Shown: positions 34,163 through 43,023 of the stretch, one piece after another
Layout of the letters: each line of letters begins with the position of its first letter
How positions within the stretch are numbered: the first letter of the stretch is position 1
NCBI GenBank assembly: GCA_043731355.1
Contig: JAYTJE010000028.1
Location: forward strand, 1 to 64,000
Length of the DNA stretch: 64,000 bases
DNA from: GWC2-56-14 sp043731355
Lineage (GTDB): Bacteria > Nitrospirota > UBA9217
Reading direction: 5' to 3'
Made by a program: the position numbers and the translations under genes
The notes under the pieces: model-generated
What the model was told of the DNA's origin: nothing
Databases searched by the model: none
Seen by the model: only the letters and a program-made list of their open reading frames with translations

Positions 34163-35164
34163 ATGGGACTTATTCTTATTCGAATGCTATTTGTATGCGT
34201 CGGCACGTTGCTCGGCTATTATCTTCCGACGACGCAAATAGAAGGACAAGTCGGTAAATTTGAAGGCATGGCGATAGGCTTCGGAATTGCCGTACTCATC
34301 GTTCTTACGGAATTTTTATTCAGACGGGTTTCCTTAAAGGTCATTGTCGGAGGAATTCTTGGTTTTGTCCTTGGCCTGACCTCGGCGGCGATCATTGCCT
34401 CTCCCCTGAAGGGGCTTTTTGAACGCCAATATTTTCAATTCATCCTGTTGCTGATGAACGGTTTTTTCGGGTATCTGGGCATCACCATCGGTGTTAGGGA
34501 GGGTGAACGGTTCAACCCCTCGAACATCAAGAAGCTGTTTAAGGGCGGGGCCGACGAAAATATCAAGATCATGGACACCAGCGTGATCATCGACGGTCGC
34601 ATCGCCGACGTCTGCGAGACGGAGTTTCTCGACGGCGCCATCATCATTCCCCAGTTTATTCTGCATGAACTCCAGCATATTGCCGATTCCTCGGACTCAT
34701 TGAAGCGGGCGCGCGGCCGTCGCGGTCTCGATATCCTTCACCGGATCCAGAAAATGAGCCACATGGAGGTCCGGATCGTGGAAGATGATTTCCCGAAGAT
34801 CCGGGAGGTGGACAGCAAGCTCATTGCGCTGGCCAAAAAATTCAGCGCAAAGGTGATCACCAACGATTTCAACCTGAACAAGGTGGCGGAGCTTCAGGGG
34901 GTCAAAGTGCTCAATATCAACGACCTGTCCAATGCCGTCAAGCCCGTGGCGCTTCCGGGAGAGAGTATGCGCGTTTTTGTGCTGAAAGAAGGCAAGGAGC
35001 CGGGCCAGGGAGTTGCCTACCTGGATGACGGCACGATGATCGTGGTGGAGAATGGCCGGAAGTACATCAACAAAAATATGGAAGTGTCTGTCACGAGCGT
35101 GCTCCAGACCGCGGCTGGCAGGATGATCTTTACCAAGCTCAGGGAAGATGGGGAGCATGAATAG
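34163..35164 (+). CDS. PIN/TRAM domain membrane protein (YacL-type)
   Basis: A 333-residue protein. The first ~110 residues form four hydrophobic helices. A PIN nuclease domain follows with acidic residues in IMDTSVIIDGRIADV, DSKLIALAKKF and ITNDFNLNK. A C-terminal TRAM domain (PGESMRVFVLKEGKEPGQGV) may bind RNA. This is the YacL layout of Firmicutes and other bacteria; a membrane-bound RNase is likely but the target is unknown. AAGGAGGAGGTG precedes the start. Confidence 0.92.
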   Translation: MGLILIRMLFVCVGTLLGYYLPTTQIEGQVGKFEGMAIGFGIAVLIVLTEFLFRRVSLKVIVGGILGFVLGLTSAAIIASPLKGLFERQYFQFILLLMNGFFGYLGITIGVREGERFNPSNIKKLFKGGADENIKIMDTSVIIDGRIADVCETEFLDGAIIIPQFILHELQHIADSSDSLKRARGRRGLDILHRIQKMSHMEVRIVEDDFPKIREVDSKLIALAKKFSAKVITNDFNLNKVAELQGVKVLNINDLSNAVKPVALPGESMRVFVLKEGKEPGQGVAYLDDGTMIVVENGRKYINKNMEVSVTSVLQTAAGRMIFTKLREDGEHE

Positions 35165-35348
35165 CAGAAGTCGGACAGTAGACAGGAGACGGGAGACGGG
35201 AGACGGGAGACGGGAGACAGGAGACAGGAGACGGGAGACAGGGAGACGGGAGACGGGGAGACAGGAGACAACGGCTTTTGACTCAGTCTGTTAGTCTGCC
35301 AGTCTGTTAGTCTGCCGGTCTGTTAGTCTATCGGTCTATCAGTTTATT
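35165..35348. repeat. Bipartite 7-mer/8-mer tandem array without a gene
   Basis: The left half consists of GGGAGAC and GGAGACA 7-mers (35178-35270). A junction ACAACGGCTTTTGACTCAGTCT follows. The right half has 8-mers such as AGTCTGTT, AGTCTGCC and GGTCTATC (35284-35345). The same left unit, junction and right unit recur at 37285-37447, where a four-helix-bundle gene follows. No spacers are present, so it is not CRISPR. Confidence 0.9.
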
Positions 35349-35361
35349 TACAGGAGGTTTC

Positions 35362-36105
35362 ATGTCAGGTCATTCAAAGTGGGCGACAACGAAGCATAAA
35401 AAAGCTGCTACTGACGCAAAACGAGGAAAGATCTTCACGAAGATCGGCAAAGAGCTCACCGTTGCCGCCAGGCTGGGCGGCGGTGACCCTGACGGCAACC
35501 CGCGTCTCAGGACCGCGGTCGCCAAGGCAAAATCGGTCAGCCTGCCCGCCGAGAACATCAAACGGGCGATCCAGAAGGGCACGGGCGAACTGCCGGGTGT
35601 ATCCTACGAGGAAATAGTCTACGAAGGATACGGGCCGGGCGGTGTTGCGGTCATTATCGAGTCCCTGACGGACAACCGGAACAGGACTGTTTCCGAGATC
35701 CGGAATATTTTCAGCAAGGCAGGCAGCAATATGGGTGAGGCGGGCTGCGTTTCCTGGATGTTCCATAAAAAAGGGTACCTGGTGGTAAACGGCGCCAAGG
35801 CCAACGAAGACCAGCTGATGGCGCTGGCGTTGGATGCCGGCGCCGAGGACATGCAGGTCGAGGACGGGAATTTCGTCATCACCACTGCTCTGAGCGACTT
35901 CGAAAAGGTGAAAAAAGCGCTCGAAGACGCGGCGGTGCCCCTGGAGCTCGCCGAGCTCACCATGATCCCGCAGACCTACGTAAAGCTCGACGGCAAGGAG
36001 GCGCAGCAGATGCTGCGGCTTGTTGATACGCTCGAGGATAATGATGACGTCCAGAACGTGTATGCGAACTTCGATATCCCTGACGAGATTCTGAATGCGG
36101 AATAA
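35362..36105 (+). CDS. yebC: YebC/PmpR family regulator
   Basis: A 247-residue protein starting SGHSKWATTKHKKAATDAKRG and containing NPRLRTAVAKAKSVSLP and YEGYGPGGVAVIIESLTDN. The family acts as transcription regulator and, in recent work, as a ribosome-associated factor at proline stretches. AGGAGG precedes the start. First of the yebC-ruvC-ruvA group. Confidence 0.96.
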   Translation: MSGHSKWATTKHKKAATDAKRGKIFTKIGKELTVAARLGGGDPDGNPRLRTAVAKAKSVSLPAENIKRAIQKGTGELPGVSYEEIVYEGYGPGGVAVIIESLTDNRNRTVSEIRNIFSKAGSNMGEAGCVSWMFHKKGYLVVNGAKANEDQLMALALDAGAEDMQVEDGNFVITTALSDFEKVKKALEDAAVPLELAELTMIPQTYVKLDGKEAQQMLRLVDTLEDNDDVQNVYANFDIPDEILNAE

Positions 36106-36119
36106 GTGACGGAGAATGT

Positions 36120-36683
36120 ATGAGAGTTATGGGGATCGATCCGGGGACCTTGACGAGCGGCTATGGAATCGTTGCGGAAGAGGACCATCGGCTGTTCCAT
36201 GTAGTGTCGGGAGGAATCAGTCCCTCGGCAAAGCAGCCGCTCCCGAAACGGCTTAAAAAAATATATGAAGAGCTCGAGAAAATCATCGAAAAATACCGGC
36301 CGAACTGCGTTGTGGTGGAGGACCTTTTTGTTTCCAAAAATATGCAGTCGGCGCTCAAGCTCGGCCATGCCCGTGGCGTGGCCATCCTTGCGGCAATGAA
36401 CGCCGGACTGCCGGTATTCGAGTATGCTCCGACGGAGGTAAAGCAGGCGGTTGTGGGCACCGGGAAAGCGGAAAAAAAACAGGTGCAGCTGATGGTGAAA
36501 ACACTGCTCTGTCTGCCGAAGGTCCCGCATCCGGTCGATGCCGCCGATGCCCTGGCCGCCGCTATCTGTCATATCCATTCTTCGCGTCTCAGGGAAATAC
36601 TCAATAATCCTTCATCCCTCCGGCAAACCGGCAGGGGTGTTAGTCCGCGGGGCGCGATCGTTCGCAAGCCCCAGGACGACTGA
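36120..36683 (+). CDS. ruvC: Holliday junction resolvase RuvC
   Basis: RuvC cleaves four-way DNA junctions. The 187-residue protein has the catalytic acids in MGIDPGTLTSGYG (Asp7), VVVEDLF (Glu about 66) and PVDAADALAAAICH. The C-terminal ~25 residues are longer than in E. coli. It starts 14 bases after yebC and is followed by ruvA with one base between. Confidence 0.96.
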   Translation: MRVMGIDPGTLTSGYGIVAEEDHRLFHVVSGGISPSAKQPLPKRLKKIYEELEKIIEKYRPNCVVVEDLFVSKNMQSALKLGHARGVAILAAMNAGLPVFEYAPTEVKQAVVGTGKAEKKQVQLMVKTLLCLPKVPHPVDAADALAAAICHIHSSRLREILNNPSSLRQTGRGVSPRGAIVRKPQDD

Positions 36684-36684
36684 G

Positions 36685-37284
36685 ATGATCGCGTCGCTCA
36701 CCGGCAGGCTCACGCGCAAGGCCCCCGATTATCTCATCCTTGATGTCTCCGGTGTCGGGTACCAGGTCTTTGTGCCGCTTTCCACCTTTTACCGCATGCC
36801 GGACGAGGGTGCTGAGGCGAGCCTCCATATTCATACCCATTTGCGTGAGGACATACTTGCACTCTACGGGTTCTCGGAGCCGGCGGAAAAGGACCTTTTC
36901 CTTATCCTGCTCGGCGTGTCCGGCATCGGCCCCAAGCTCGCCCTTACGGTCCTTTCCAGTCTGACAACGGACGAGATCGCGGCCGCTATCCAGTCGTCGG
37001 ATGACCAAAAGCTCTATGCCATACCGGGCATCGGCAAGAAGACGGCTGCCCGAATGATCCTGGAACTGAAGGACAAGGTCAAGCATCTGGTCACTGCTTC
37101 AGCACCGGCCGGACGTCCGCGGCAGGCAGACGTCGATGTGGACGATGCCGTGTCGGCGCTGATGAACCTGGGCTATAAACGAAACCTTGCTGAGGATGCG
37201 GTGCAGATGGTCTTGCGCACTCATCCGGAGCTTTCCGTGGAGGACCTCATTCGCCAGGGGCTGCAGGCGTTACGGAAGAGATAA
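36685..37284 (+). CDS. ruvA: Holliday junction branch migration protein RuvA
   Basis: RuvA binds the junction and loads RuvB. From ATG 36685 (199 residues) it has MIASLTGRLTRKAPDYLILD, LREDILALYGF, two helix-hairpin-helix motifs (LLGVSGIGPKLALTVLS and LYAIPGIGKKTAARMILEL) and the C-terminal RuvB-contact domain (DAVSALMNLGYKRNLAEDAV). The longer frame upstream overlaps ruvC and is rejected. Confidence 0.96.
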   Translation: MIASLTGRLTRKAPDYLILDVSGVGYQVFVPLSTFYRMPDEGAEASLHIHTHLREDILALYGFSEPAEKDLFLILLGVSGIGPKLALTVLSSLTTDEIAAAIQSSDDQKLYAIPGIGKKTAARMILELKDKVKHLVTASAPAGRPRQADVDVDDAVSALMNLGYKRNLAEDAVQMVLRTHPELSVEDLIRQGLQALRKR

Positions 37285-37447
<163 letters not shown>

Positions 37448-37456
37448 GAAAAAACC

Positions 37457-37810
37457 ATGGCTAAGCATAATTTCAGAAGGCTGAAAATTTATCAACGCGC
37501 ATTAGCATTCGTCGTTGAGATTTATAAAATAAGCAAACAATTTCCTAAAGAGGAAATGTATGGCTTAACAAGCCAGATAAGGCGTGCCGCGACATCGGTG
37601 GCACTTAATATCGCCGAGGGGAGCGGTAATTTTTCCGAAAAGGAATTTAAACGGTATTTGGAAATTGCTCTTCGCTCTGATTATGAAGTCATTGCATGCA
37701 TTGAGCTCGCCGAGCGATTGAACTATTGCAGCAGTGATGATTGTGATAGGTTGATTTCTGAAGCCGATGAAATTGCAGCTATGATATCTGTCTTTTCAAA
37801 AAGTCTGTAG
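37457..37810 (+). CDS. Four-helix-bundle protein (S23/IVP family)
   Basis: A 117-residue protein with FRRLKIYQRALAFVVEIYKI, the diagnostic LTSQIRRAATSVALNIAEG and RYLEIALRSDYEVIACIELA. These match the 23S rRNA intervening-sequence protein family, a pentameric helical bundle related in fold to Avd of diversity-generating retroelements. No rRNA is nearby, so it is a free-standing copy. It interrupts ruvA-ruvB and is bounded on both sides by tandem arrays. There is no good ribosome site, so its expression is uncertain. Function unknown. Confidence 0.9.
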   Translation: MAKHNFRRLKIYQRALAFVVEIYKISKQFPKEEMYGLTSQIRRAATSVALNIAEGSGNFSEKEFKRYLEIALRSDYEVIACIELAERLNYCSSDDCDRLISEADEIAAMISVFSKSL

Positions 37811-37860
37811 TTTTTAGTCTGCAATCTATCTGTCTGTAGTCTGTCAGTCTGACTTCTCTC
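37805..37860. repeat. Right tandem array after the four-helix-bundle gene
   Basis: Degenerate 8-mers AGTCTGCA, ATCTATCT, GTCTGTAG and TCAGTCTG follow the stop directly and end just before ruvB. They are in the same orientation as the right half of the left array. Confidence 0.75.
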
Positions 37861-37875
37861 CATCCGAGGTAACCA

Positions 37876-38892
37876 GTGACGACGCGAATTGTAGAGCCAG
37901 CGAAGGATGAAGGTGATGTTCAGCTCGACCGGAGCCTGCGGCCCGCGCGTTTCAGCGATTTTGTCGGGCAGGACCGGATCAAGGAAAACCTGAAAGTTTT
38001 CATTGACGCGGCCAAGGCCAGGGGCGAAGCGCTGGACCATGTGCTGTTCTGCGGCCCGCCGGGGCTCGGAAAGACCACCCTGGCGAACATCATTGCCCGG
38101 GAGCTCGGGGTCAACCTCAAATCCACCTCCGGCCCCGTGCTGGAACGCGCCGGCGATCTGGCGGCCATCCTGACCAACCTGCAGCAAGGCGATGTGCTTT
38201 TTATCGATGAGATCCACCGTCTCAACCGGGTTGTTGAGGAAGTGCTGTATCCGGCCATGGAGGACTTTCAACTCGACCTTATCATCGGCCAGGGGCCCGG
38301 CGCCCGTTCCATAAAGCTCGATCTCCCGTATTTTACGCTCGTGGGCGCGACCACCCGCACCGGGCTGCTCACCTCTCCGCTTCGCGACCGGTTCGGCGTG
38401 ATCGATCGGCTGAGCTTCTATACGCTCGATGAACTGCGGACCGTCGTGGAGCGCTCGGCGGCGCTGCTGCACGTTGCGATCGAGCAGGAGGCCGCCGCGA
38501 TCATCGCCGACCGCTCGCGCGGGACCCCGCGCATAGCGAACCGGCTGCTGCGGAGGGTCCGGGACTTCGCGCAGGTGCAGGGCGACGGCGTCGTGACCAT
38601 AGCGGTGGTGAAGAATGCCATGCAGCGGCTTGAGGTCGACGAACGGGGTTTTGACGAAATGGACCGCCGACTGCTGCTGACGATCATCGATAAATTCGAT
38701 GGCGGCCCGGTCGGGCTTGAGACGCTGGCAGCGGCGTTGAATGAAGAACGGGACACGCTGGAAGATGTCTATGAACCGTTCCTGATCCAGGAGGGGTTTC
38801 TCGACCGGACCCCGCGCGGCAGACAGGCGACGAGGCTGGCATACGAGTATTTCGGCAAAAAACGGCCCCCGGCGCAGGAGCGGCTGCTGTAA
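37876..38892 (+). CDS. ruvB: Holliday junction branch migration helicase RuvB
   Basis: RuvB is the hexameric AAA+ motor of branch migration. The 338-residue protein starts at GTG 37876 and has Walker A FCGPPGLGKTTLANI, Walker B DVLFIDEIHRLN, sensor 1 LVGATTRTGLLT and the C-terminal winged helix (FLIQEGFLDRTPRGRQAT). It is separated from ruvA by about 590 bases of repeat DNA plus the four-helix-bundle gene. Confidence 0.97.
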   Translation: MTTRIVEPAKDEGDVQLDRSLRPARFSDFVGQDRIKENLKVFIDAAKARGEALDHVLFCGPPGLGKTTLANIIARELGVNLKSTSGPVLERAGDLAAILTNLQQGDVLFIDEIHRLNRVVEEVLYPAMEDFQLDLIIGQGPGARSIKLDLPYFTLVGATTRTGLLTSPLRDRFGVIDRLSFYTLDELRTVVERSAALLHVAIEQEAAAIIADRSRGTPRIANRLLRRVRDFAQVQGDGVVTIAVVKNAMQRLEVDERGFDEMDRRLLLTIIDKFDGGPVGLETLAAALNEERDTLEDVYEPFLIQEGFLDRTPRGRQATRLAYEYFGKKRPPAQERLL

Positions 38893-38902
38893 CGGTTAGC
38901 CG

Positions 38903-38957
38903 CGATTCAAAATTCAAAAGAAATATTCAATATCTTGAATTTTGAATCTTAAATCCG
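38903..38957. repeat. TTCAA/TTGAA inverted repeat, second copy
   Basis: ATTCAAAATTCAAAAGAAATATTCAATA is followed by CTTGAATTTTGAATCTTAAATCC. This is nearly the same as 31010-31069, including the central GAAATATTCAATA. Confidence 0.8.
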
Positions 38958-38979
38958 GACGATGCACATGGAGTAATTA

Positions 38980-39384
38980 ATGATTGGCCAGGGAGTCAGA
39001 ACAGCCGTGCTTGCGCTTGTTGTTATTCTGCTTACCGGCGTGGCCTATGAGCGGAACACTGCGTGGCACACGCTTTTGACCCTTTGGCTGGATGTGGCAG
39101 CCAAATCCCCCGGAAAGTCCCGGGTCTTTAACAACCTGGGGAATTGCTACATTCTTGAAGGCAAGTATTTTAAGGGAATCGAAGCATACCAGCGGGCAGT
39201 GGCTTTGGACCGCAATAACATCGAGGCGTACTACAACCTCGGCGTCAATTACGAAAATGTGGGCATCACCAATCGGGCTGTATATTATTATGATCTGTTC
39301 TGCAAGACCGCGCCGGCTTCATACCGGGAGCAGACGGAGCAGGCCTGTAAGCGCGTTGCCGACCTGACCCGCGGCGTGCGGTAA
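38980..39384 (+). CDS. Short membrane-anchored TPR protein
   Basis: A 134-residue protein: one membrane helix (VLALVVILLTGVAY), then TLWLDVAAKSPGKSRVFNNLG and about two TPR units (YFKGIEAYQRAVALD, IEAYYNLGVNYENVG). The helix-plus-LWxDxxxKSPxK pattern is the same as at the end of TMTC-like proteins, so it looks like a detached C-terminal part or a specialised small paralogue. TPRs bind partner proteins. Confidence 0.75.
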   Translation: MIGQGVRTAVLALVVILLTGVAYERNTAWHTLLTLWLDVAAKSPGKSRVFNNLGNCYILEGKYFKGIEAYQRAVALDRNNIEAYYNLGVNYENVGITNRAVYYYDLFCKTAPASYREQTEQACKRVADLTRGVR

Positions 39385-39443
39385 GCACGGTCACACGAAT
39401 CTTAAAATTGGTTGCGGCCTTAAGGCCGTTCCAGGAGTCCGCC

Positions 39444-39986
39444 ATGAAGATTTTTTTTCATATATGCTGCGCTCCCTGCGCTCTGTACCCCTATTACCGC
39501 ATGAAGGAGGAGGGCATCGAACCGGCCGGTTTTTTTTATAATCCTAATATCCATCCCTATCTGGAATACAAAAAACGGCTCGATACGGTGAAGGAATTCT
39601 CCGGCAGGGTCGGCCTTGAGGTAGTCTACCGGGATGATTATGACCTTGATGAGTTTCTCGTCCGGGCTTCCGGCAAGGGGCCGGGGCGCTGCGAGCAGTG
39701 CTACCGCATGAGGCTCGAGGCCGCCGCAGCCGCGGCCCGGGAGCGAGGGTTTTCGGCGATGACCACGTCGCTTCTCTACAGTAAATTTCAGAAACATGAT
39801 CTGATCACGGGCATTGGAAGAGAAATGGCGGCGGAGCACGGGATCGAGTTCTATTACGAAGACTTTCGGCGCGGTTGGCGGGAGGGCATCGTGGAATCAA
39901 AGGCCATGGGGCTTTACCGGCAGCAGTATTGCGGCTGCATTTACAGCGAACGGGACCGCTATAGAAAAACAGACGCGAACGAGTAA
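39444..39986 (+). CDS. queH: Epoxyqueuosine reductase QueH
   Basis: QueH (DUF208) is the alternative enzyme for the last step of queuosine tRNA modification. The 180-residue protein from ATG 39444 has the adjacent cysteines in FHICCAPCALYP, then GRCEQCYRMRL, TTSLLYSKFQKHDLI and QQYCGCIYSERDRY. Together they give the iron-sulfur and metal ligands typical of QueH. The longer frame adds twelve unrelated residues. Confidence 0.94.
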   Translation: MKIFFHICCAPCALYPYYRMKEEGIEPAGFFYNPNIHPYLEYKKRLDTVKEFSGRVGLEVVYRDDYDLDEFLVRASGKGPGRCEQCYRMRLEAAAAAARERGFSAMTTSLLYSKFQKHDLITGIGREMAAEHGIEFYYEDFRRGWREGIVESKAMGLYRQQYCGCIYSERDRYRKTDANE

Positions 39987-40057
39987 AGGCGGTTTTAGAC
40001 CCGCCCCTGCCAACGTGCCTTGAAAATAAACGTATATCCGTGCATAACGAACGAGGC

Positions 40058-41158
40058 ATGCTTAAAAACTATTTATTCCTCTCCATCATCACCGCCTCAG
40101 TCCTGTCTCTGATTCCGGCGCGGGCGCTCTGTTCGGAAACCATCCGCGTGGCCATTGCCGACAACCAGAGGAGTATTGTGCTCACGTCCCCCTCCGGGTT
40201 CGTGGTGGAGGGGCGCGCCTCTTTGGAGCGGGAGCGGACGATGACGATTGGTGCGTCGTCAATCGGGCCCCGGCCGCTCCGGGTGCGGTCGGTGGGCGCT
40301 TTCATCCGCGTGAACAAAAAAAACTTCCGGGGCTGGGTGGAACTGCGAAAAAAAAAGAATGGCCTTCTTCTGGTTGTCAATGAACTGGATATTGAGCTCT
40401 ATCTGCTGGGGGTGGTTGCCTCCGAGATTCCCCAGGACTGGCATCGTGAGGCGCTGAAAGCCCAGGCCGTGGCCGCGCGGACCTATGCGTTGTATCAAAA
40501 GCGGATGGCGGAGGGCAGGTCCTACCATGTGCTTGCCACGGTGGACAGTCAAATGTATAACGGCAGGAGCGGTGAACGGCCCGCCACCTCACAGGCGGTG
40601 CAAGAGACGGCGGGGCAGGTCATTGTGTACAACGGGGAGCTGGTCCCCGCTTTTTATCATTCGAGCTGCGGCGGACATACGGAAGACGCATCAAAACTGT
40701 GGGACGTCAGGGAACCTTACCTTCAGGGTGTAGACTGCGATTGTCAGAATATATCAAAATACGGCCAGTGGGAGCGGCGGTTCAGTGTTGACACGGTCGC
40801 CCATGCGCTTCGCAAGCGCGGCTACCCTGTCAGGCATATCACCGCCGTGACCCTAGGCGCCATCACACCCGCCGGCAGGGTGAAGGACGTGGCCCTCCGA
40901 TATGGCGGAGGCATCTCGGTGGTCCCCGCCGAAGCGCTCCGCGCTGCTGTCGGGAATGCGCTGCTCCCCAGTGTGTTCTTCGAACTGGAGCTGTCGCCGA
41001 CGGGCGGAGAACTGGTGTTCTCCGGCAGGGGGATGGGGCATGGTGTTGGGTTGTGCCAGTGGGGCGCTGAAGAAATGGCGCGGCGGAAATTCGGTTACCA
41101 GGCGATCCTCGGTCACTACTACCCAGGAACAGGTCTCGCTGCCATGGAAGAGCTGTGA
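40058..41158 (+). CDS. SpoIID/LytB domain protein
   Basis: A 366-residue secreted protein with a signal peptide (LFLSIITASVLSLIPARALC). It has the SpoIID core: GVVASEIPQDWHREALKAQAVAARTYAL, an AFYHSSCGGHTE-like motif (PAFYHSSCGGHTEDA) and the closing GMGHGVGLCQWGAEEMARRKFGY. SpoIID proteins are glycan lytic enzymes that act on peptidoglycan, including in non-sporulating bacteria. GTG at 40040 is an alternative start. Confidence 0.92.
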   Translation: MLKNYLFLSIITASVLSLIPARALCSETIRVAIADNQRSIVLTSPSGFVVEGRASLERERTMTIGASSIGPRPLRVRSVGAFIRVNKKNFRGWVELRKKKNGLLLVVNELDIELYLLGVVASEIPQDWHREALKAQAVAARTYALYQKRMAEGRSYHVLATVDSQMYNGRSGERPATSQAVQETAGQVIVYNGELVPAFYHSSCGGHTEDASKLWDVREPYLQGVDCDCQNISKYGQWERRFSVDTVAHALRKRGYPVRHITAVTLGAITPAGRVKDVALRYGGGISVVPAEALRAAVGNALLPSVFFELELSPTGGELVFSGRGMGHGVGLCQWGAEEMARRKFGYQAILGHYYPGTGLAAMEEL

Positions 41159-41218
41159 CCGCTGCCTGGCGCGTCACGGTCTTGACCTCATCTCACTCAG
41201 CGGTGCAAACAATTTCTC

Positions 41219-41950
41219 ATGATGAAAACCGCATTCAAGAATAGTCTCGTGGCGTTGACGGCCTGCTCGGTCATCATTGGTTACGCGGTGGTTTCGTACC
41301 GGCGAAACAGCCTCTACCAGACGCCGGTCAGGCTTTGGGTGGCAACGGCGGCGGCCTCACCGCATAAACAGCGGCCCCACCTGAACCTCGGTCAGGCGCT
41401 CGAGGTAGCCGGGTTTCATGAACAGGCCATGCAGGAGTTCCGAACGGTCCTCTCGATCCCCAGTGATAACAGCATTGAAATGCAGAACGTATACAGGGAG
41501 ATGGGCAATATTTATTTGGCGGCAGGACGCTATGGCGAGGCGTCTGCGGCGTATCGGATCGGTTTGCGCTACTCGCCGTCCAGCCCGACAATCCTGCATA
41601 ACCTTGCAATCGTCCTGCTGAAACAGAAACGATTGGATGAAGCGGCTACACAGGCCGAAGCGGCACTTGCTGCCGACCCTTCGATGCCGGACGCCCTGAA
41701 TACACTGGGCCAGATTTATGTATCTCAAGGCGCAATTGACAAGGGGATTGCCTGTTTGAAAGCAGCTATCGAGCAAGCGCCGGAATATGCCTCGCCCTAT
41801 ATGAACCTGGCACTTGCGTTTGAACGGAAAGGTGACTACGAAATAGCCTACCGGCATGCGAGGGCCTACGCAATGGCTGTTACGAGCCCTGACGGCCGCA
41901 AGAGGGCTGAAGTGCTCCTTGATCGGTTGCAAAACAAAATGCAGAAATAA
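41219..41950 (+). CDS. Membrane-anchored TPR protein (TMTC-tail paralogue)
   Basis: A 243-residue protein with one helix (SLVALTACSVIIGYAVV), the linker VRLWVATAAASPHKQRPHLNLG and four to five TPR units (for example IYLAAGRYGEASAAYRIGL, LNTLGQIYVSQGAIDKGI). It is paralogous to the next gene and to those at 38980 and 29421. Probably inner-membrane with TPRs outside the membrane. Partner unknown. Confidence 0.78.
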   Translation: MMKTAFKNSLVALTACSVIIGYAVVSYRRNSLYQTPVRLWVATAAASPHKQRPHLNLGQALEVAGFHEQAMQEFRTVLSIPSDNSIEMQNVYREMGNIYLAAGRYGEASAAYRIGLRYSPSSPTILHNLAIVLLKQKRLDEAATQAEAALAADPSMPDALNTLGQIYVSQGAIDKGIACLKAAIEQAPEYASPYMNLALAFERKGDYEIAYRHARAYAMAVTSPDGRKRAEVLLDRLQNKMQK

Positions 41951-41958
41951 ACTTTCTG

Positions 41959-42642
41959 GTGGAGTTGTCTGATTTGTTAGGCCGATCATATGCGTTCCTC
42001 ACGTTTTCCGCGTTACTTGTCCTGACCCTTACGGTTTCGACTGTGACGCGGAACCGCGTCTTCCGCGACAATGTCAGCCTCTGGGCGGATACTGCGGGAA
42101 AATCACCGGGGAAACAACGAACGCACCACAACTATGGCTGCGCCTTGTCCGGAGCGGACCAGTATGAGGCCGCGTTAGGTGAGTTCAGAAAAACGCTGGC
42201 CATGAAGCCTGACGGGAGCGTGCTGTTAGGATATCTCCTGACCGAGATGGGAATTTCTTATTACAAACTTGAACAGTTTGATAAGGCCATAAGCGCCTGG
42301 CAGGAGGCGCTGCGCCGGGAACCCAACAACGCTGAACTGCTTAACGATCTGGCCATGGGGTTCCTCAAGAAAAAAAACTATGGCGAGGCCCGTCATTATG
42401 TAGAACGGGCGCTGACAAACGGTCCCTCGATGGCGGAAGCGTTTAATACGCTGGGGCAGGTCCAGCTTGCCCTGGGTGACACAGAGGCGGCAATCCGGTC
42501 CTTTCTCATTGCTCTGGAAAAAGAGCCCGAGGCGGCATCACGATACCGGGACGTTATTGAGGTATTTGAAAAAACAGGCCGCCATGCATTGGCTGCTGAG
42601 TATGCAGGCAGGGCAGCAAAGCTGGAGCAGGATGTCCGGTAG
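41959..42642 (+). CDS. Membrane-anchored TPR protein (TMTC-tail paralogue)
   Basis: A 227-residue protein with one helix (FLTFSALLVLTLTVSTV), the linker VSLWADTAGKSPGKQRTHHNYG and about four TPR units. It starts 8 bases after the previous gene, so the two are co-transcribed. GTG at 41959 is the longest start; TTG at 41974 has GGTGGAG nine bases upstream and may be the real one. Confidence 0.78.
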   Translation: MELSDLLGRSYAFLTFSALLVLTLTVSTVTRNRVFRDNVSLWADTAGKSPGKQRTHHNYGCALSGADQYEAALGEFRKTLAMKPDGSVLLGYLLTEMGISYYKLEQFDKAISAWQEALRREPNNAELLNDLAMGFLKKKNYGEARHYVERALTNGPSMAEAFNTLGQVQLALGDTEAAIRSFLIALEKEPEAASRYRDVIEVFEKTGRHALAAEYAGRAAKLEQDVR

Positions 42643-42698
42643 AAGCAGATAGAGGGAATGACATAAAATTTGACGGGTTATTTGTATCTGTGCAAATA

Positions 42699-42725
42699 TG
42701 AGCAAACGATGCGCGTTATCGCTCA
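42699..42725. promoter_or_regulatory. Upstream activator-like site A
   Basis: TGAGC and GCTCA bound a 27-bp dyad around TGCGCG. Read on the minus strand it contains TGAGCGATAACGCGCAT, which matches TGAGCGATTACGCGCAT at 46369-46385 in 16 of 17 bases. Both lie 65-71 bases before a sigma-54 promoter, suggesting a common enhancer-binding protein. Confidence 0.65.
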
Positions 42726-42789
42726 TTGTAAATGCTCTTTATAAACAGTAGATACGTAATTATTATTGTTTATCAATTGTTTGTGGTAG

Positions 42790-42805
42790 TGGCACGGCTA
42801 TTGCT
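42790..42805 (+). promoter_or_regulatory. Sigma-54 promoter of the first cytochrome operon
   Basis: TGGCAC-GGCTA-TTGCT is a full match to the -24/-12 consensus. It lies 219 bases before the cytochrome start. Confidence 0.85.
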
Positions 42806-43023
42806 TATAAGATGAATGAAATATTGATGAATCAGGAAGGGAGGCAGCGCTGCCTGTGGCAGCAAAAATATCGTACGACCTGTTAATTCTGCATGGAGGT
42901 CGTAGCGATCTGCTTATTGTTATTTTTTAATAACGTCAGGCAGTAATAAGGTCGGGGGGATTAAAATTTTTGTAGAGTTGTTAAATTAAAAAACGTTGTA
43001 AACTAAACCAAGGAGGAAGCAAA

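Larger units (their letters stand above)
42643..43023. other. Regulatory intergenic region before the first cytochrome
   Basis: No gene is seen. The region holds an upstream activator-like dyad (42699-42725), a sigma-54 promoter (42790-42805) and a leader of about 210 bases. The leader includes a GGAGGCAGCGCTGCCTG-type hairpin and a GCATGGAGGTCGTACG dyad, and ends with AAGGAGGAAG before the start. Confidence 0.7.

Noticed and set aside
37457..37810. 23S rRNA intervening sequence
   Set aside because: The protein belongs to that family, but the flanks are ruvA and ruvB, with no rRNA sequence.
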